A stretch of DNA of 64,000 nt from JANMZO01 sp963763135 (GCA_963763135.1 CAVXNJ010000006.1:1-64000), one strand, 5' to 3'. Shown: positions 9,108-17,448, counted from the first letter of the stretch. The notes: a model not told the origin generated them from the sequence alone. Numbers and translations are program-made.

Positions 9108-9859
9108 TGTTCGTTTCCGGATGTCCCGATCGACCCACCGACCGAGTCCCCCACGTTGCCATCCACCGAGTCCGCCAGGGTGCCATCGACGCCGACGGAT
9201 TCCTCGACGGTGTCGGGATCATCCATTTCCAGGCTGAGGATGTGGTCCTCGTCGCTTACGACGAGATAGCCGATCACCACCCGCTCGATTTCGCGGATCA
9301 CGCCCTGGCGGTGCGACAGCGGCACGCTGTCAGCGAGCGTCAGCAACGCGCGAGCGATCTCCGCGATGACCGTGGCCACCAGATGACGCCGCGCCTGGGG
9401 AATGTCGGGGGCGCGTGCGGCGACGATGCCCTCGATGCCGGCGACGAACGCCTGCTGCAACCGCTCGCCGGCGCTGGCCAGCTCCGAGGAGGTCTTGCGT
9501 CCGTTGAGCAACGGAACCGCCCCCGGGTGCTCGCGGTAGAACCCGTCGAGGGCCGACACGATCTGCTCGACCAACTCGAAATCGGCCGCGCCCGGCACGT
9601 CGACGAGCAACGTCGTGTACAGGTTGCCGATCTGTTCGATGTAGCGGTCGGCGAGGGCTCGAGCCATGGCCTCCTTGTTCGGGAAGAACTCGTACAGCGA
9701 GCCGATCGACGTTCCGGCCTGACTCGCTATCAGGTTGGTGGTCGCGGCGTCGTATCCGAGTTCGGCAAAGACCTGCTCAGCGGTGTCGAGAATCCGCTCC
9801 AGGCGAACCTGGGCTCGGGCTTGGCGCGGGCGGCGCCGCAACGGGCTGGCTTCAGGCAT
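9098..9859 (-). CDS. TetR-family transcriptional regulator
   Basis: A 253-residue regulator. The N-terminal helix-turn-helix domain spans about residues 18-65 (ERILDTAEQVFAELGYDA, then TTNLIASQAGTSIGSLYEFF), with a basic stretch before it. The middle is a helical ligand domain. The C-terminal ~35 residues are an Asp/Gly/Ser-rich tail (EESVGVDGTLADSVDG) that is unusual for the family and looks disordered. It is divergent from the diiron-protein gene, and a 49-bp imperfect palindrome lies between them, so that gene is its likely target. The ligand is unknown. Confidence 0.88.
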   Translation of the reverse strand: MPEASPLRRRPRQARAQVRLERILDTAEQVFAELGYDAATTNLIASQAGTSIGSLYEFFPNKEAMARALADRYIEQIGNLYTTLLVDVPGAADFELVEQIVSALDGFYREHPGAVPLLNGRKTSSELASAGERLQQAFVAGIEGIVAARAPDIPQARRHLVATVIAEIARALLTLADSVPLSHRQGVIREIERVVIGYLVVSDEDHILSLEMDDPDTVEESVGVDGTLADSVDGNVGDSVGGSIGTSGNEHEP

Positions 9860-9904
9860 GTGCTCAGCCTTGCAGATTCCTCCCGCCGGAGCCCCAACCC
9901 GAGC

Positions 9905-9953
9905 GCTCCGGAGTCGAAAACCTTACCGGGGGACAGGTTTTCGGCTCCGGAGC
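9905..9953. promoter_or_regulatory. Large palindrome, candidate TetR operator
   Basis: Arms GCTCCGGAGTCGAAAACCT and AGGTTTTCGGCTCCGGAGC match at 18 of 19 positions around an 11-base centre. It is upstream of both the TetR gene and the diiron-protein promoter. An operator is the simplest reading; a transcribed hairpin is the alternative. Confidence 0.6.
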
Positions 9954-10008
9954 GGCCCACGTCGCGAACCTGAGGACCTAACAGCGCTACGGCAGCGGCG
10001 TTACCTCT

Positions 10009-10036
10009 TGACAAATGTCACATGGCTCCCTAAGTT
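10009..10036 (+). promoter_or_regulatory. Sigma-70-like promoter of the diiron-protein gene
   Basis: A consensus -35 box TTGACA at 10009-10014 is followed after 16 bases by TAAGTT at 10031-10036. The expected transcript has a leader of about 35 bases ending in a TCAGGAG ribosome site before the ATG at 10077. Confidence 0.65.
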
Positions 10037-10076
10037 CCGAGTAGTTGCTCGGTTTTTCTTTCCTCAGGAGTTCTCT

Positions 10077-11240
10077 ATGACGCTGTCCGCCGATACGTAC
10101 CTCACCGACCGCGAACGGATGAAGGGCGACGTGAACAACGTCGAAGCCATCATGTCGCTGACCAACCGCGACACCAACGCTGAGCTGGCCACCGTCGAAT
10201 CGCACTTCGACTCCATCTTCACCTGGGACTACGCGAAGGGCACCCGTCCGGCACTGAACAAGCTCTACGAGAAGGCCAAGGCGAGCCAGTGGGACGGCGA
10301 GAAGGACCTCGACTGGTCGATCGACGTCGACGAGGAGCGGGTCGCCGCCGACCTCGCCGTCGCCGCCCCTGACGCGAACTGGGTCCGAGACCGGGCGATC
10401 GAAGAAGGCGTCATCAAGGGCTGGGGCGACAAGGAATGGCTGCAGCTCGGCATTGAAGGCCAGAACTGGCGTCTCTCACAGTTCATGCACGGCGAGCAGG
10501 GCGCCCTCATCTGTACCGCCCGCATCACCGAGACCGTGCCGTGGTACGACGCCAAGCTCTACGCGGCGACGCAGGTCGTCGACGAAGCCCGCCACGTCGA
10601 GGTGTTCGCCAAGTACCTCGAAACCAAGCTGTCCGGCTACTACCCCATCAACGCCCACCTCGAGGCCCTGCTGCGCGACATCATCACCGACAGCCGCTGG
10701 GACATGACGTACCTCGGCATGCAGGTCATGGTCGAAGGCCTTGCGCTCGCGGCGTTCGGGTTCATGCACATGCTCACCACCGAGCCGCTGCTGAAGAACC
10801 TTCTTCGCTATGTCATGGCCGACGAAGCCCGGCACGTAGCGTTCGGCGTGCTGTCGCTGAAGGAGGCTTACGACGGCATGTCAGCCGCCGAACTCCGCGA
10901 GCGCCAGGAGTTCGCCTACGAGGCCGGCATCCGCATGCGTGACCGCTTCTTGATGCAGGAGGTGTGGGAGCGGATGGGAATCGATGTCCGCAAGATGGTG
11001 AAGATCCAGCTCGAGATCCCCAACGAGTACAAGGACTTCCAGCGGCTGCTGTTTTCGAAAATCGTCCCGAACTGTAAGAAGCTCGGCCTCCTCGACGCCG
11101 GCGACGGCTGGCTGCGCAAGAAGTGGACCGAGCTCGGTGTCATCGAATACGAGGACTGGGCCAACACCGGCGACGAATACCTGGCCTACGACCTGCCGAC
11201 CGCCGAAGGTCAAAGCGAGGGTCAGGCCGAAGTCGCCTAA
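10077..11240 (+). CDS. Ferritin-like diiron protein (possible oxygenase/desaturase), unknown substrate
   Basis: A 387-residue soluble protein of the ferritin-like carboxylate-bridged diiron class. Two EXXH-type motifs are clear: VVDEARHVEVF near residue 171 and VMADEARHVAFG near residue 253. Upstream acidic residues (HGEQGALICTARITE near residue 145; VEGLALAAFG near residue 220) complete the four-helix diiron site. Such proteins activate O2 as oxygenases, N-oxygenases or desaturases; the substrate cannot be named. It has its own strong promoter and is followed by a perfect 15-bp hairpin, so it is probably a single-gene unit controlled by the divergent TetR. The frame extends upstream to 9735, but the ATG at 10077 follows AGGAG and the promoter. 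Confidence 0.85.
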   Translation: MTLSADTYLTDRERMKGDVNNVEAIMSLTNRDTNAELATVESHFDSIFTWDYAKGTRPALNKLYEKAKASQWDGEKDLDWSIDVDEERVAADLAVAAPDANWVRDRAIEEGVIKGWGDKEWLQLGIEGQNWRLSQFMHGEQGALICTARITETVPWYDAKLYAATQVVDEARHVEVFAKYLETKLSGYYPINAHLEALLRDIITDSRWDMTYLGMQVMVEGLALAAFGFMHMLTTEPLLKNLLRYVMADEARHVAFGVLSLKEAYDGMSAAELRERQEFAYEAGIRMRDRFLMQEVWERMGIDVRKMVKIQLEIPNEYKDFQRLLFSKIVPNCKKLGLLDAGDGWLRKKWTELGVIEYEDWANTGDEYLAYDLPTAEGQSEGQAEVA

Positions 11241-11261
11241 CCCACCGCTACGTGAACGCGA

Positions 11262-11294
11262 CGAAGGGCTCCACCGTTTCGGTGGAGCCCTTCG
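11262..11294 (+). terminator. Perfect 15-bp hairpin after the diiron gene
   Basis: CGAAGGGCTCCACCG, loop TTT, CGGTGGAGCCCTTCG. The stem is perfect and begins 22 bases after the stop codon. No T-run follows. Confidence 0.75.
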
Positions 11295-11354
11295 GCGTAA
11301 TGGGCACTGAGTTTCGGGGAAGTGCCTTCGGGGGAGGCCCTCAGTGCCCGGGGA

Positions 11355-11417
11355 AGTTGTTACGGGTACAACGTTGTTGCGGGCAGTTGTTACGGGTACA
11401 AAGTTGTTACGGGTACA
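11355..11417. repeat. Three direct copies of a 16-bp repeat
   Basis: AGTTGTTACGGGTACA occurs exactly at 11355-11370, 11385-11400 and 11402-11417, with a decayed copy (GTTGTTGCGGGC) between the first two and ATTACGGGCA nearby at 11450. Spacing is irregular (30, then 17 bases). It lies in the gap downstream of both neighbouring genes. Confidence 0.85.
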
Positions 11418-11451
11418 GCCGGTTAGCGGCAGAACTTGTTGCCGACAAAAA

Positions 11452-11796
11452 TTACGGGCACTTGGTGTTGAGCTTGACCTGGTTCGCCTGAACCTGGGCG
11501 ATCCGGGCGTTGATCTGAGCGATTCGAGCGTTGATTCGGGCGACCGCTACCGGCTTGTTCTTGGCCGTCGCTTCCGCGAGTCGGGCCTGGGCCGCTTTGA
11601 GGTCAAGGGCGAGGGCCTGGAGGCGGAGCGTTTGCGCCTGCTTGTGCTCGGCCGCTCCGGTGCACGATGCGACCTTGGTCTTGGCGGCCGGGGTCGTCGT
11701 GGACGATTGGGCGGAGGCCATTGAGGCCACGCCAACTACGGACGTGAGGCTCAGGGTGGCAACGGCGGCGACGGTACGGAACTTGCTCGAAAACAT
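11452..11796 (-). CDS. Small secreted coiled-coil protein
   Basis: A 114-residue protein with an N-terminal signal peptide (basic start, hydrophobic TVAAVATLSLTSVVGVASM, cleavage expected after ASA). A short Ser/Thr linker follows, and then an uninterrupted Ala/Gln/Leu-rich helix with heptad-like repeats, including INARIAQINARIAQVQANQ near the end. Two cysteines (near residue 45 and next to last) could form a disulfide. The ATG has AGGAG upstream. It is divergent from the SCO6745-family gene. No known family is recognised; it looks like a periplasmic or cell-wall helical protein. Confidence 0.75.
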   Translation of the reverse strand: MFSSKFRTVAAVATLSLTSVVGVASMASAQSSTTTPAAKTKVASCTGAAEHKQAQTLRLQALALDLKAAQARLAEATAKNKPVAVARINARIAQINARIAQVQANQVKLNTKCP

Positions 11797-12004
11797 TTAC
11801 GTATCTCCTGAAAGGACAGCCGCATCAACGGCTCGGTTTGTATGACGCCCATACTGGTGAGCGCTCGTAAGGAACGTGTGAAGAGCTGTTGTTGATATCT
11901 CGCCGGCCTGTGATCACGCTGGGAGACCCGGGGAATGCGTTCCCTGAACCATTCACCGTTCTCGACCGTGTATTCGACACGAAAGCGGCCTACGGTAGAC
12001 CGCC

Positions 12005-12898
12005 ATGAACGAAAGTCCTCTCTCCGTATCCGCTCGCGCTTTGAGCGGAGCGCTCGAACCATTTGTCGGGTCGGTGTATTTCTCACCCGAATGCCACGCT
12101 AACTATGTGAACTTAGGATTTTCTCCGAGCCCGGCGAAGGCCGGTGAAGTGGCGCTGCCCGATGGACCGGCGTATTTCACGAGCCGTGGATCGGTCATGG
12201 GTCAGGTGGCCGGTCACGTCGTCGCTGCGGCGTTCGGAGTGTTCAGCCCCGCTGCTGTCGTGCCGGCCGTGGCGCACGGATGGTCATTGACCGATGCGCC
12301 GACGATCTGCGCAGCCCGCACCGACGGCGCGGTCGCACAACTCACCCGCATTCTCGGCCCCAACCTCGACGATCTTTCGATGGTCATCGACACGCTGTCA
12401 GCCGGCGTGGCCGCTCTGCGGGTCGAAGCACGCTCACTGTTCGCCGGCGTGCTCTCGCAGGGCGAACCGTCAGGTGACCTGGCCAAGGCGTGGTGGCTCG
12501 GCGACTGCCTTCGGGAATTCCGCGGCGACAGCCACAACGCGGCCTGGATCTCCGCCGGTCTCACCGCCGTCGAAATCGGCCTGCTGACCGAGTTGTGGTG
12601 GGGCATCCCCCTGCACAGCTATGTCCGCACCCGGGCCTGGACCGACAACGAGGTGGCGTCGGCCCTCGATCACCTCGTCGGTCAGGGTCTGGTCCACGAG
12701 CGGGCCTTCACCGACGCCGGTCGTCGGGTCCGCGGCGACATCGAGGTGGCCACCGATCTGCAGATGACTGCTGCCATCGACGCAATGGGTAAAGACTTCG
12801 ACGCAGTCTGCCGAATTCTCACCAACTGGAGTGCTGAGGTACGCCGGGGTCACGGCTACCTGGCCGCGGGTCCGATGGACCTGGCGTCTCGCCAGTAG
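12005..12898 (+). CDS. SCO6745-family helix-turn-helix-like protein
   Basis: A 297-residue protein of the actinobacterial SCO6745 family, recognised from the segment order LEPFVGSVYFSPE near the start, GPAYFTSRGSVMG, AAFGVFSPA, a middle LREFRGDSHNAAWISAGL block, and a C-terminal winged-helix-like part (RAWTDNEVASALDHLVGQGL). The family is widespread in Streptomyces and Mycobacterium, is annotated as a DNA-binding or haem-like hypothetical, and has no settled function. It stands alone, divergent from the small secreted protein. No membrane segment or signal peptide is seen. Confidence 0.75.
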   Translation: MNESPLSVSARALSGALEPFVGSVYFSPECHANYVNLGFSPSPAKAGEVALPDGPAYFTSRGSVMGQVAGHVVAAAFGVFSPAAVVPAVAHGWSLTDAPTICAARTDGAVAQLTRILGPNLDDLSMVIDTLSAGVAALRVEARSLFAGVLSQGEPSGDLAKAWWLGDCLREFRGDSHNAAWISAGLTAVEIGLLTELWWGIPLHSYVRTRAWTDNEVASALDHLVGQGLVHERAFTDAGRRVRGDIEVATDLQMTAAIDAMGKDFDAVCRILTNWSAEVRRGHGYLAAGPMDLASRQ

Positions 12899-13022
12899 CA
12901 GCACGTAGCAGCACGCTTCAGTCGTTTAGGTCGGGCCCGGTCCGGGCACCCTCTTCACTGCGATGTCCATCGGGCGCCGACGGCGCCCGTTGGACGGCGC
13001 ACAGCCTAGATTTTTGGGAACC

Positions 13023-13748
13023 ATGAACATCCAAGCAATCGGCTTCGATGCCGACGACACCCTTTGGCACAACGAGGATCACTTCGCGGCCACCGAAGAC
13101 GCGTTTGCCGATCTGCTCTCCAAATGGTCCAGCGCCGAAGACGCCAAGGCCAAGCTGCTTGAGACCGAGACCCACAATCTCGAACTCTTCGGCTACGGCG
13201 TGAAGAGCTTCATGCTTTCCATGGTTGAGGCAGCGATGGAGCTCAGCCACGGAGAGATCGAGGCGACCGACCTCCGGGTACTTCTCGATCACGGTCGCGA
13301 GATGCTCCTGCGACCGGCCGAGCTTCTTCCGGGGGTATCAGACGTTCTCGAGCAGCTCTGCGAAGTGAGCCCGCTGCTTCTTGTCACCAAGGGCGACCTC
13401 CACCACCAGGAGCGCAAGGTCGCCGGTTCCGGAATCGCCAACTGGTTCAAGTCGGTCGAGGTCGTTTCCGAGAAGGATTCAGAAACATATGCGCGCATAC
13501 TTGTACGCCATGCGATCGAGCCTTCGTCGTTCGTGATGATCGGCAACTCGGTCAAATCCGACATCCTCCCGATCGTGGAACTGGGTGGAACCGGAATCCA
13601 CATCCCCTACTCGTTTACCTGGGGCCATGAGATGGTCGATCACGGCACGACGAAACACATTGAACGAAACAGCGAATCAGCGCGTTACTTCGAAGTCGAC
13701 TCCTTCAAAGAACTTCCTGAGCTGATTCGTCGGATCAACGCCCGCTGA
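13023..13748 (+). CDS. HAD-superfamily hydrolase
   Basis: A 241-residue haloacid-dehalogenase-type phosphatase. Motif I is GFDADDTLW near residue 8 with the nucleophile and acid/base Asp. An alpha-helical cap follows. Motif II Thr and Lys are in LLLVTKGDL near residue 120, and motif IV is FVMIGNSVKSDILP near residue 178. It probably removes phosphate from a small metabolite; the substrate is unknown. The ATG at 13023 begins the conserved strand; the frame is open back to 12963, but those residues look non-homologous. Confidence 0.88.
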   Translation: MNIQAIGFDADDTLWHNEDHFAATEDAFADLLSKWSSAEDAKAKLLETETHNLELFGYGVKSFMLSMVEAAMELSHGEIEATDLRVLLDHGREMLLRPAELLPGVSDVLEQLCEVSPLLLVTKGDLHHQERKVAGSGIANWFKSVEVVSEKDSETYARILVRHAIEPSSFVMIGNSVKSDILPIVELGGTGIHIPYSFTWGHEMVDHGTTKHIERNSESARYFEVDSFKELPELIRRINAR

Positions 13749-13771
13749 ACGTTCGACTCACATCGCCGGGT

Positions 13772-13798
13772 CCAACCACACCAACCACACCAACCACA
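13772..13798. repeat. Three tandem copies of a 9-bp unit
   Basis: CCAACCACA is repeated three times in the short gap between two convergent genes. It is a simple tandem repeat with no sign of coding. Confidence 0.8.
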
Positions 13799-13811
13799 CC
13801 AGCCAGGCCAG

Positions 13812-14819
13812 CTACTCGAGCTTGATGTCCGAAGCGGTCATGGCCCAAGCCAGATCTTCGGCGGGGTCAGCGATCGCGAGTCGAAGGTTCCAACCGGTTG
13901 ACTCACTTCCGTCGTCCCACACCGACCATTCGAGTTCCTCCGAGGCGCGCCCCAATTCGAAGGGTTGCACGTCGACCTCGTCTCCCAAGCCGGCCAGATG
14001 CGTGAGAGCCCACCATGCCGCCTGCCGGCCTGCCGCCATCCCCCGTCGGCGTCCGTGCGCACCGCCGTTGCCGGCGGTCCACGCCATCAGCGCCATCGCC
14101 TCCTTCGCCGAGATGCGTCCGATCCGGTGTTTACGGCAGCCAAGCGTCGCGACGGCTTCGCTCGCCGTTCCCTCGATCGAAACGGCCTCCACGTGTCCAT
14201 TCGATTCGGCGCACCACACATGAGCGAGATCCCTAAGCGCGCGTAGGGTATCGGGATCCTTCACTTGGCGGACGGACTCGGCGACAACCTCGATCATCGT
14301 CGTGTCGATCGGCGGCGCCGGAAAAAGCGCCCGCGATGGCGAGTAGTCGGCCAAGGGATAGGCGGGCTCCCAATCCTCCAACTGCAAGGGGACTCCGAGC
14401 ACGTCGGCATAGGGTCCGAGCCACGCAACATCGGCGATCACTTCACCGCGTACGACGCGTTCGTGGGCCACGATTCCAGAACCGGGTGACGCTTGAAGAT
14501 ACGGCCGCAATTCCGCAAAACTATGCGCGCTTGCAATTATCTCGGCGAAGGGTCCGAGCGTGAAGCGCTCCGCGGGCGAACCCAGAACAGACGCTGCGAT
14601 CGCCGGCGGGCCATCGAGCGCCATGCGGTATTCGGCATACGCCGCGGCCGGCCACAGTTGCTTCCCGCGAGTGAGCGCCGCCCGACAGCGGTCGCGCAGG
14701 TCGACGGTCAGGTCCCAGCGATCGTCGAAACAGAGGCTATCCACGCGGGAGGCCAGTTCGCCGAGGTCGCCGATTTCGACGAGCGAAGCATTCTGTTCTT
14801 CGGCCGGTGAACTTCGCAT
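13812..14819 (-). CDS. Conserved-looking protein of unknown function
   Basis: A 335-residue protein that I do not recognise. It appears soluble and Ala/Glu-rich. Visible features are a His/Arg cluster LGCRKHRIGRISAKEAMALM near residue 225, a Gly/Arg-rich loop NGGAHGRRRGMAAGRQAAWW near residue 250, and a C-terminal beta-rich end with WSVWDDGSE. The codon bias and the strand-consistent amino-acid composition support real coding. It is convergent with the HAD gene. A regulatory or nucleotide-binding role is possible from the basic loop, but this is a guess. Confidence 0.7.
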   Translation of the reverse strand: MRSSPAEEQNASLVEIGDLGELASRVDSLCFDDRWDLTVDLRDRCRAALTRGKQLWPAAAYAEYRMALDGPPAIAASVLGSPAERFTLGPFAEIIASAHSFAELRPYLQASPGSGIVAHERVVRGEVIADVAWLGPYADVLGVPLQLEDWEPAYPLADYSPSRALFPAPPIDTTMIEVVAESVRQVKDPDTLRALRDLAHVWCAESNGHVEAVSIEGTASEAVATLGCRKHRIGRISAKEAMALMAWTAGNGGAHGRRRGMAAGRQAAWWALTHLAGLGDEVDVQPFELGRASEELEWSVWDDGSESTGWNLRLAIADPAEDLAWAMTASDIKLE

Positions 14820-14874
14820 TACCTGACCCTATCGGCCTCGGAGAGCGGGCGTCGAGGGAAGTTCCACCACAAGG

Positions 14875-15948
14875 GTGTCGCAGCCTGAACCACCGGATTC
14901 AGCAACGCCGGGGCATACTTCTGCGGTGCACGTCAACGATCTTCAGACCCCCGCCCTGCTTCTCGACACCGACGCCCTGAACCACAACGTGGCGTTGATG
15001 GCCTCCCGGCTGCCCGGAAACCGCCTCCGCCCCCACGTGAAGGCCCACAAATCGACCGCCCTGGCGAACCACCAGAGAATCCTCGGTGATCACCAAAACT
15101 TCACGGCGGCTACCATTCGGGAGGTCGAGGGGCTGTGCGCGGCCGGTCTCGGAAACGATGTCCTCTTGGCCAACGAGGTGCTTGACGCCCGTCGGTTGGG
15201 CGTGCTGGCCGCAGCCGGGCATCGGGTCACCCTTGCCGTCGATTCCGAGGAAACGCTCGCGGCCGCCGTCGCGGGCGGCGTCCGGGAAGTCGTGATCGAC
15301 ATCAACGTCGGCCTTCCCCGTTGCGGGGCGAGCGTCGAACAGGCCGCCGTGCTGGCCGATTCCGCTCGCCGAAGCGGCCTCGGCGTTCGTGGGGTGATGG
15401 GCTACGAAGGCCATCTGATGATGGTCATGGACGAAACGGAGCAGACCGCCCGCGTCGAGAATGCCATGGCGACCCTGCTCGCTGCGCACGACAGGGTCGG
15501 CGGGGAACTCGTCTCGGCCGGCGGCACCGGCACGCATCGGGTGAACCGCTGGGCCAACGAGATCCAAGCCGGGTCGTACGCCCTGATGGACAGTGCGTAC
15601 AGCACGCATCCCCACGGCTTCCGTCAGGCCATCACCCTTTTGGGAACCGTGCTCCACGTCAACCGGGCCAAGGGCTACGCCGTCGCCGACGTCGGCCTCA
15701 AAGCGAACGGCATGGACCACGGAAACCCGGTGATGCCCGACTACGCCGTTCGATTCCTGTCCGACGAGCACATCACCTTCGGGACCGCCGACCAGGCCGA
15801 TTCACCGCTTCCGCTTCCGAACGTCGGCGATCGGGTCCGGGTCGTACCCGCCCACTGCGACCCGACAGTTGCGTACCACGACACGTTTCGGCTCGTTCGT
15901 GGCGACGAAGTGATCGACCGCTGGGACATCGACCTACGCGGTTGGTGA
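14875..15948 (+). CDS. PLP enzyme of the D-threonine aldolase/D-serine dehydratase (DSD1) family
   Basis: A fold-III PLP enzyme of about 357 residues. The alanine-racemase-like barrel carries the Schiff-base lysine in PHVKAHKS near residue 60, and the glycine-rich phosphate-binding region SAGGTGTH is near residue 218. The C-terminal domain holds the HCDPTVAYHD metal site typical of D-threonine aldolases and eukaryote-type D-serine dehydratases. It should cleave or deaminate a D-hydroxy amino acid; which one is undecided. The GTG at 14875 is used here; a GTG at 14926, where homology starts (VHVNDLQTPALLLD), is equally possible. It stands alone, convergent with rdgB. Confidence 0.88.
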   Translation: MSQPEPPDSATPGHTSAVHVNDLQTPALLLDTDALNHNVALMASRLPGNRLRPHVKAHKSTALANHQRILGDHQNFTAATIREVEGLCAAGLGNDVLLANEVLDARRLGVLAAAGHRVTLAVDSEETLAAAVAGGVREVVIDINVGLPRCGASVEQAAVLADSARRSGLGVRGVMGYEGHLMMVMDETEQTARVENAMATLLAAHDRVGGELVSAGGTGTHRVNRWANEIQAGSYALMDSAYSTHPHGFRQAITLLGTVLHVNRAKGYAVADVGLKANGMDHGNPVMPDYAVRFLSDEHITFGTADQADSPLPLPNVGDRVRVVPAHCDPTVAYHDTFRLVRGDEVIDRWDIDLRGW

Positions 15949-15982
15949 GCGCCGAAGCGTCCACCGCCGTCGACACGATCTA

Positions 15983-16624
15983 CTACGTGTGCTTATTATC
16001 TTTGAGTAGGGTCGCCAACCCTCGAAACGCCCGTCCGCGATGTGAGAGCTCGTTCTTCACGGTGGGGCCGAGTTCCGAGAAGGTTCGACCGCTCCCGCCC
16101 TCCGGGATGAACAGCGGGTCGTACCCGAAGCCTCCCTCGCCCCGCTGCTCCGACGCGATCACGCCTTCGACCACGCCTTCGAAGAAGACTTCGTCGCCGT
16201 TCGGGTACGCCACGATCGCGACGGTCTTGAAGCGAGCCGTTCGTCGCTCGGCGTCGACTGCGTTCAGACCGGCCAACTCGCTGAGCAGCTTCGTGCAGTT
16301 GTCCGCGTAGGTCGCGAACTCGCCGGCATACCGGGCGGTATGCACGCCGGGGCGGCCGTCCAACGCATCGACGAACAGTCCCGTGTCATCAGCCACCGCC
16401 GGCAATCCGGTCGCGTCGACCAGGGCGCGGGCTTTCAGGCGAGCATTTCCCAACAGTGTGTCGGCGTCTTCGACCACATCGGGAACATCGGCGGGCCGTG
16501 CCAGCAGCGTGATTTCCGGCAGTTCCGAGGCGAACAGCGCAGCGATTTCCGCGACCTTGTCGGGATTGGCCGATGCCGTCACGATCGCCGTCAGCGGCGA
16601 ATCGGGGAGATCATCTGTGGACAT
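15983..16624 (-). CDS. rdgB: Non-canonical purine NTP pyrophosphatase (RdgB/HAM1)
   Basis: A 213-residue house-cleaning enzyme that hydrolyses ITP, dITP and XTP to the monophosphates. Family motifs seen are TASANPDKVAEI near the start (nucleotide-binding Ser/Asn/Lys), ADDTGLFVDALDGRPGVHTARYAG in the middle, and GEGGFGYDPLFIPEG followed by KNELSHRGRAF near the end. It is the third gene of an rph-lipoprotein-rdgB transcript; rph and rdgB are neighbours in many actinobacteria, which supports the call. Confidence 0.95.
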   Translation of the reverse strand: MSTDDLPDSPLTAIVTASANPDKVAEIAALFASELPEITLLARPADVPDVVEDADTLLGNARLKARALVDATGLPAVADDTGLFVDALDGRPGVHTARYAGEFATYADNCTKLLSELAGLNAVDAERRTARFKTVAIVAYPNGDEVFFEGVVEGVIASEQRGEGGFGYDPLFIPEGGSGRTFSELGPTVKNELSHRGRAFRGLATLLKDNKHT

Positions 16625-16680
16625 AACAAATCCGTTCGATCAGAGGCCGGAGTCGGCGTGCGCGGCGAAACGAGGACCGC

Positions 16681-17448
16681 TCAGTAGCCAACGCCGAAGG
16701 CGGTCCACTGGCCGGTCGGATCGATCACCAACCGGTAATCGACGTAGCGGCCCTTGGCCTTGGTATCAAGGATGTTCTCGGGGTTGAAGCCGAGGCGGGC
16801 CAACTCGGCTTCATCGGCGGCGTCCCATGTAGCCGGGTCCTTGAGCGACATGTAGGGCCACACCGTGTTGCCGCGCTCGTCGATGGCGGGTTTGGTATCG
16901 AGGATCGCTGCGATCCGCGCCAACTCATCGCCGTTCCCCGCGTCGAACTGCGCCTTCCAGGCGTCGGCCGGCTTTCGCTCGCCGACGAAGCCCCAACGAA
17001 AGCGGTTGTCGCCGATGATCTCGGTCAACCGGGTGTAGTTGTGGCTGATGGCGGCCTCGTACACGCTCGACGCCGTGGCGGCCACTGCCGGGTTCACTCC
17101 CCCGCCCTCGTAGATTTCCAGGACGGGCCCGGCGCCGTGAACGATCGTCGTCGGAGGAATCGTCGAGGTGGAGGTGGTGCTGGTGGTGCTCGTTGACGTG
17201 GTGCTCGTGGAGGTGGTGCTCTCGGGGAGCGGAATGGTCGGTGCCGCAGCGAGCGTCACCGCCACCGCCACCGTGGTGGTGGCCACCGTGGTGTCGCTCG
17301 ACCCGGCGCCGCTCGTGCAACCGGCCAGCAGGGCGACACCGACACCCAGCGCGACGACGCGGGCCAGGCGCACCGGAACCGGAACCGGAACGTGCCGCAC
17401 CCCGAACGGGCGCATCGCGGGGGACGACAACTTCGAGTCGGTCATCAT
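16681..17448 (-). CDS. Putative lipoprotein with Ser/Thr-rich linker
   Basis: A 255-residue protein. A basic N-terminus and hydrophobic stretch end in the lipobox LLAGC near residue 44, so it is expected to be lipid-anchored outside the membrane. A low-complexity Ser/Thr linker (STTSTSTTSTSTTSTTSTST) leads to a C-terminal domain of about 150 residues with Trp/Asp-rich segments (FRWGFVGERKPADAWKAQF; DYRLVIDPTGQWTAFGVGY) that I do not recognise. Two start codons are adjacent (MM). It begins three bases after the rph stop and precedes rdgB, an unusual insertion between two linked housekeeping genes. Confidence 0.8.
   Translation of the reverse strand: MMTDSKLSSPAMRPFGVRHVPVPVPVRLARVVALGVGVALLAGCTSGAGSSDTTVATTTVAVAVTLAAAPTIPLPESTTSTSTTSTSTTSTTSTSTIPPTTIVHGAGPVLEIYEGGGVNPAVAATASSVYEAAISHNYTRLTEIIGDNRFRWGFVGERKPADAWKAQFDAGNGDELARIAAILDTKPAIDERGNTVWPYMSLKDPATWDAADEAELARLGFNPENILDTKAKGRYVDYRLVIDPTGQWTAFGVGY

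Noticed and set aside
11355..11417. Possible short CRISPR array
   Set aside because: Repeats are only 16 bp, spacers are irregular (1 and 14 bases), and no cas gene is in the window.
13772..13798. Possible CRISPR or iteron
   Set aside because: It is a simple 9-bp tandem repeat with no spacers.
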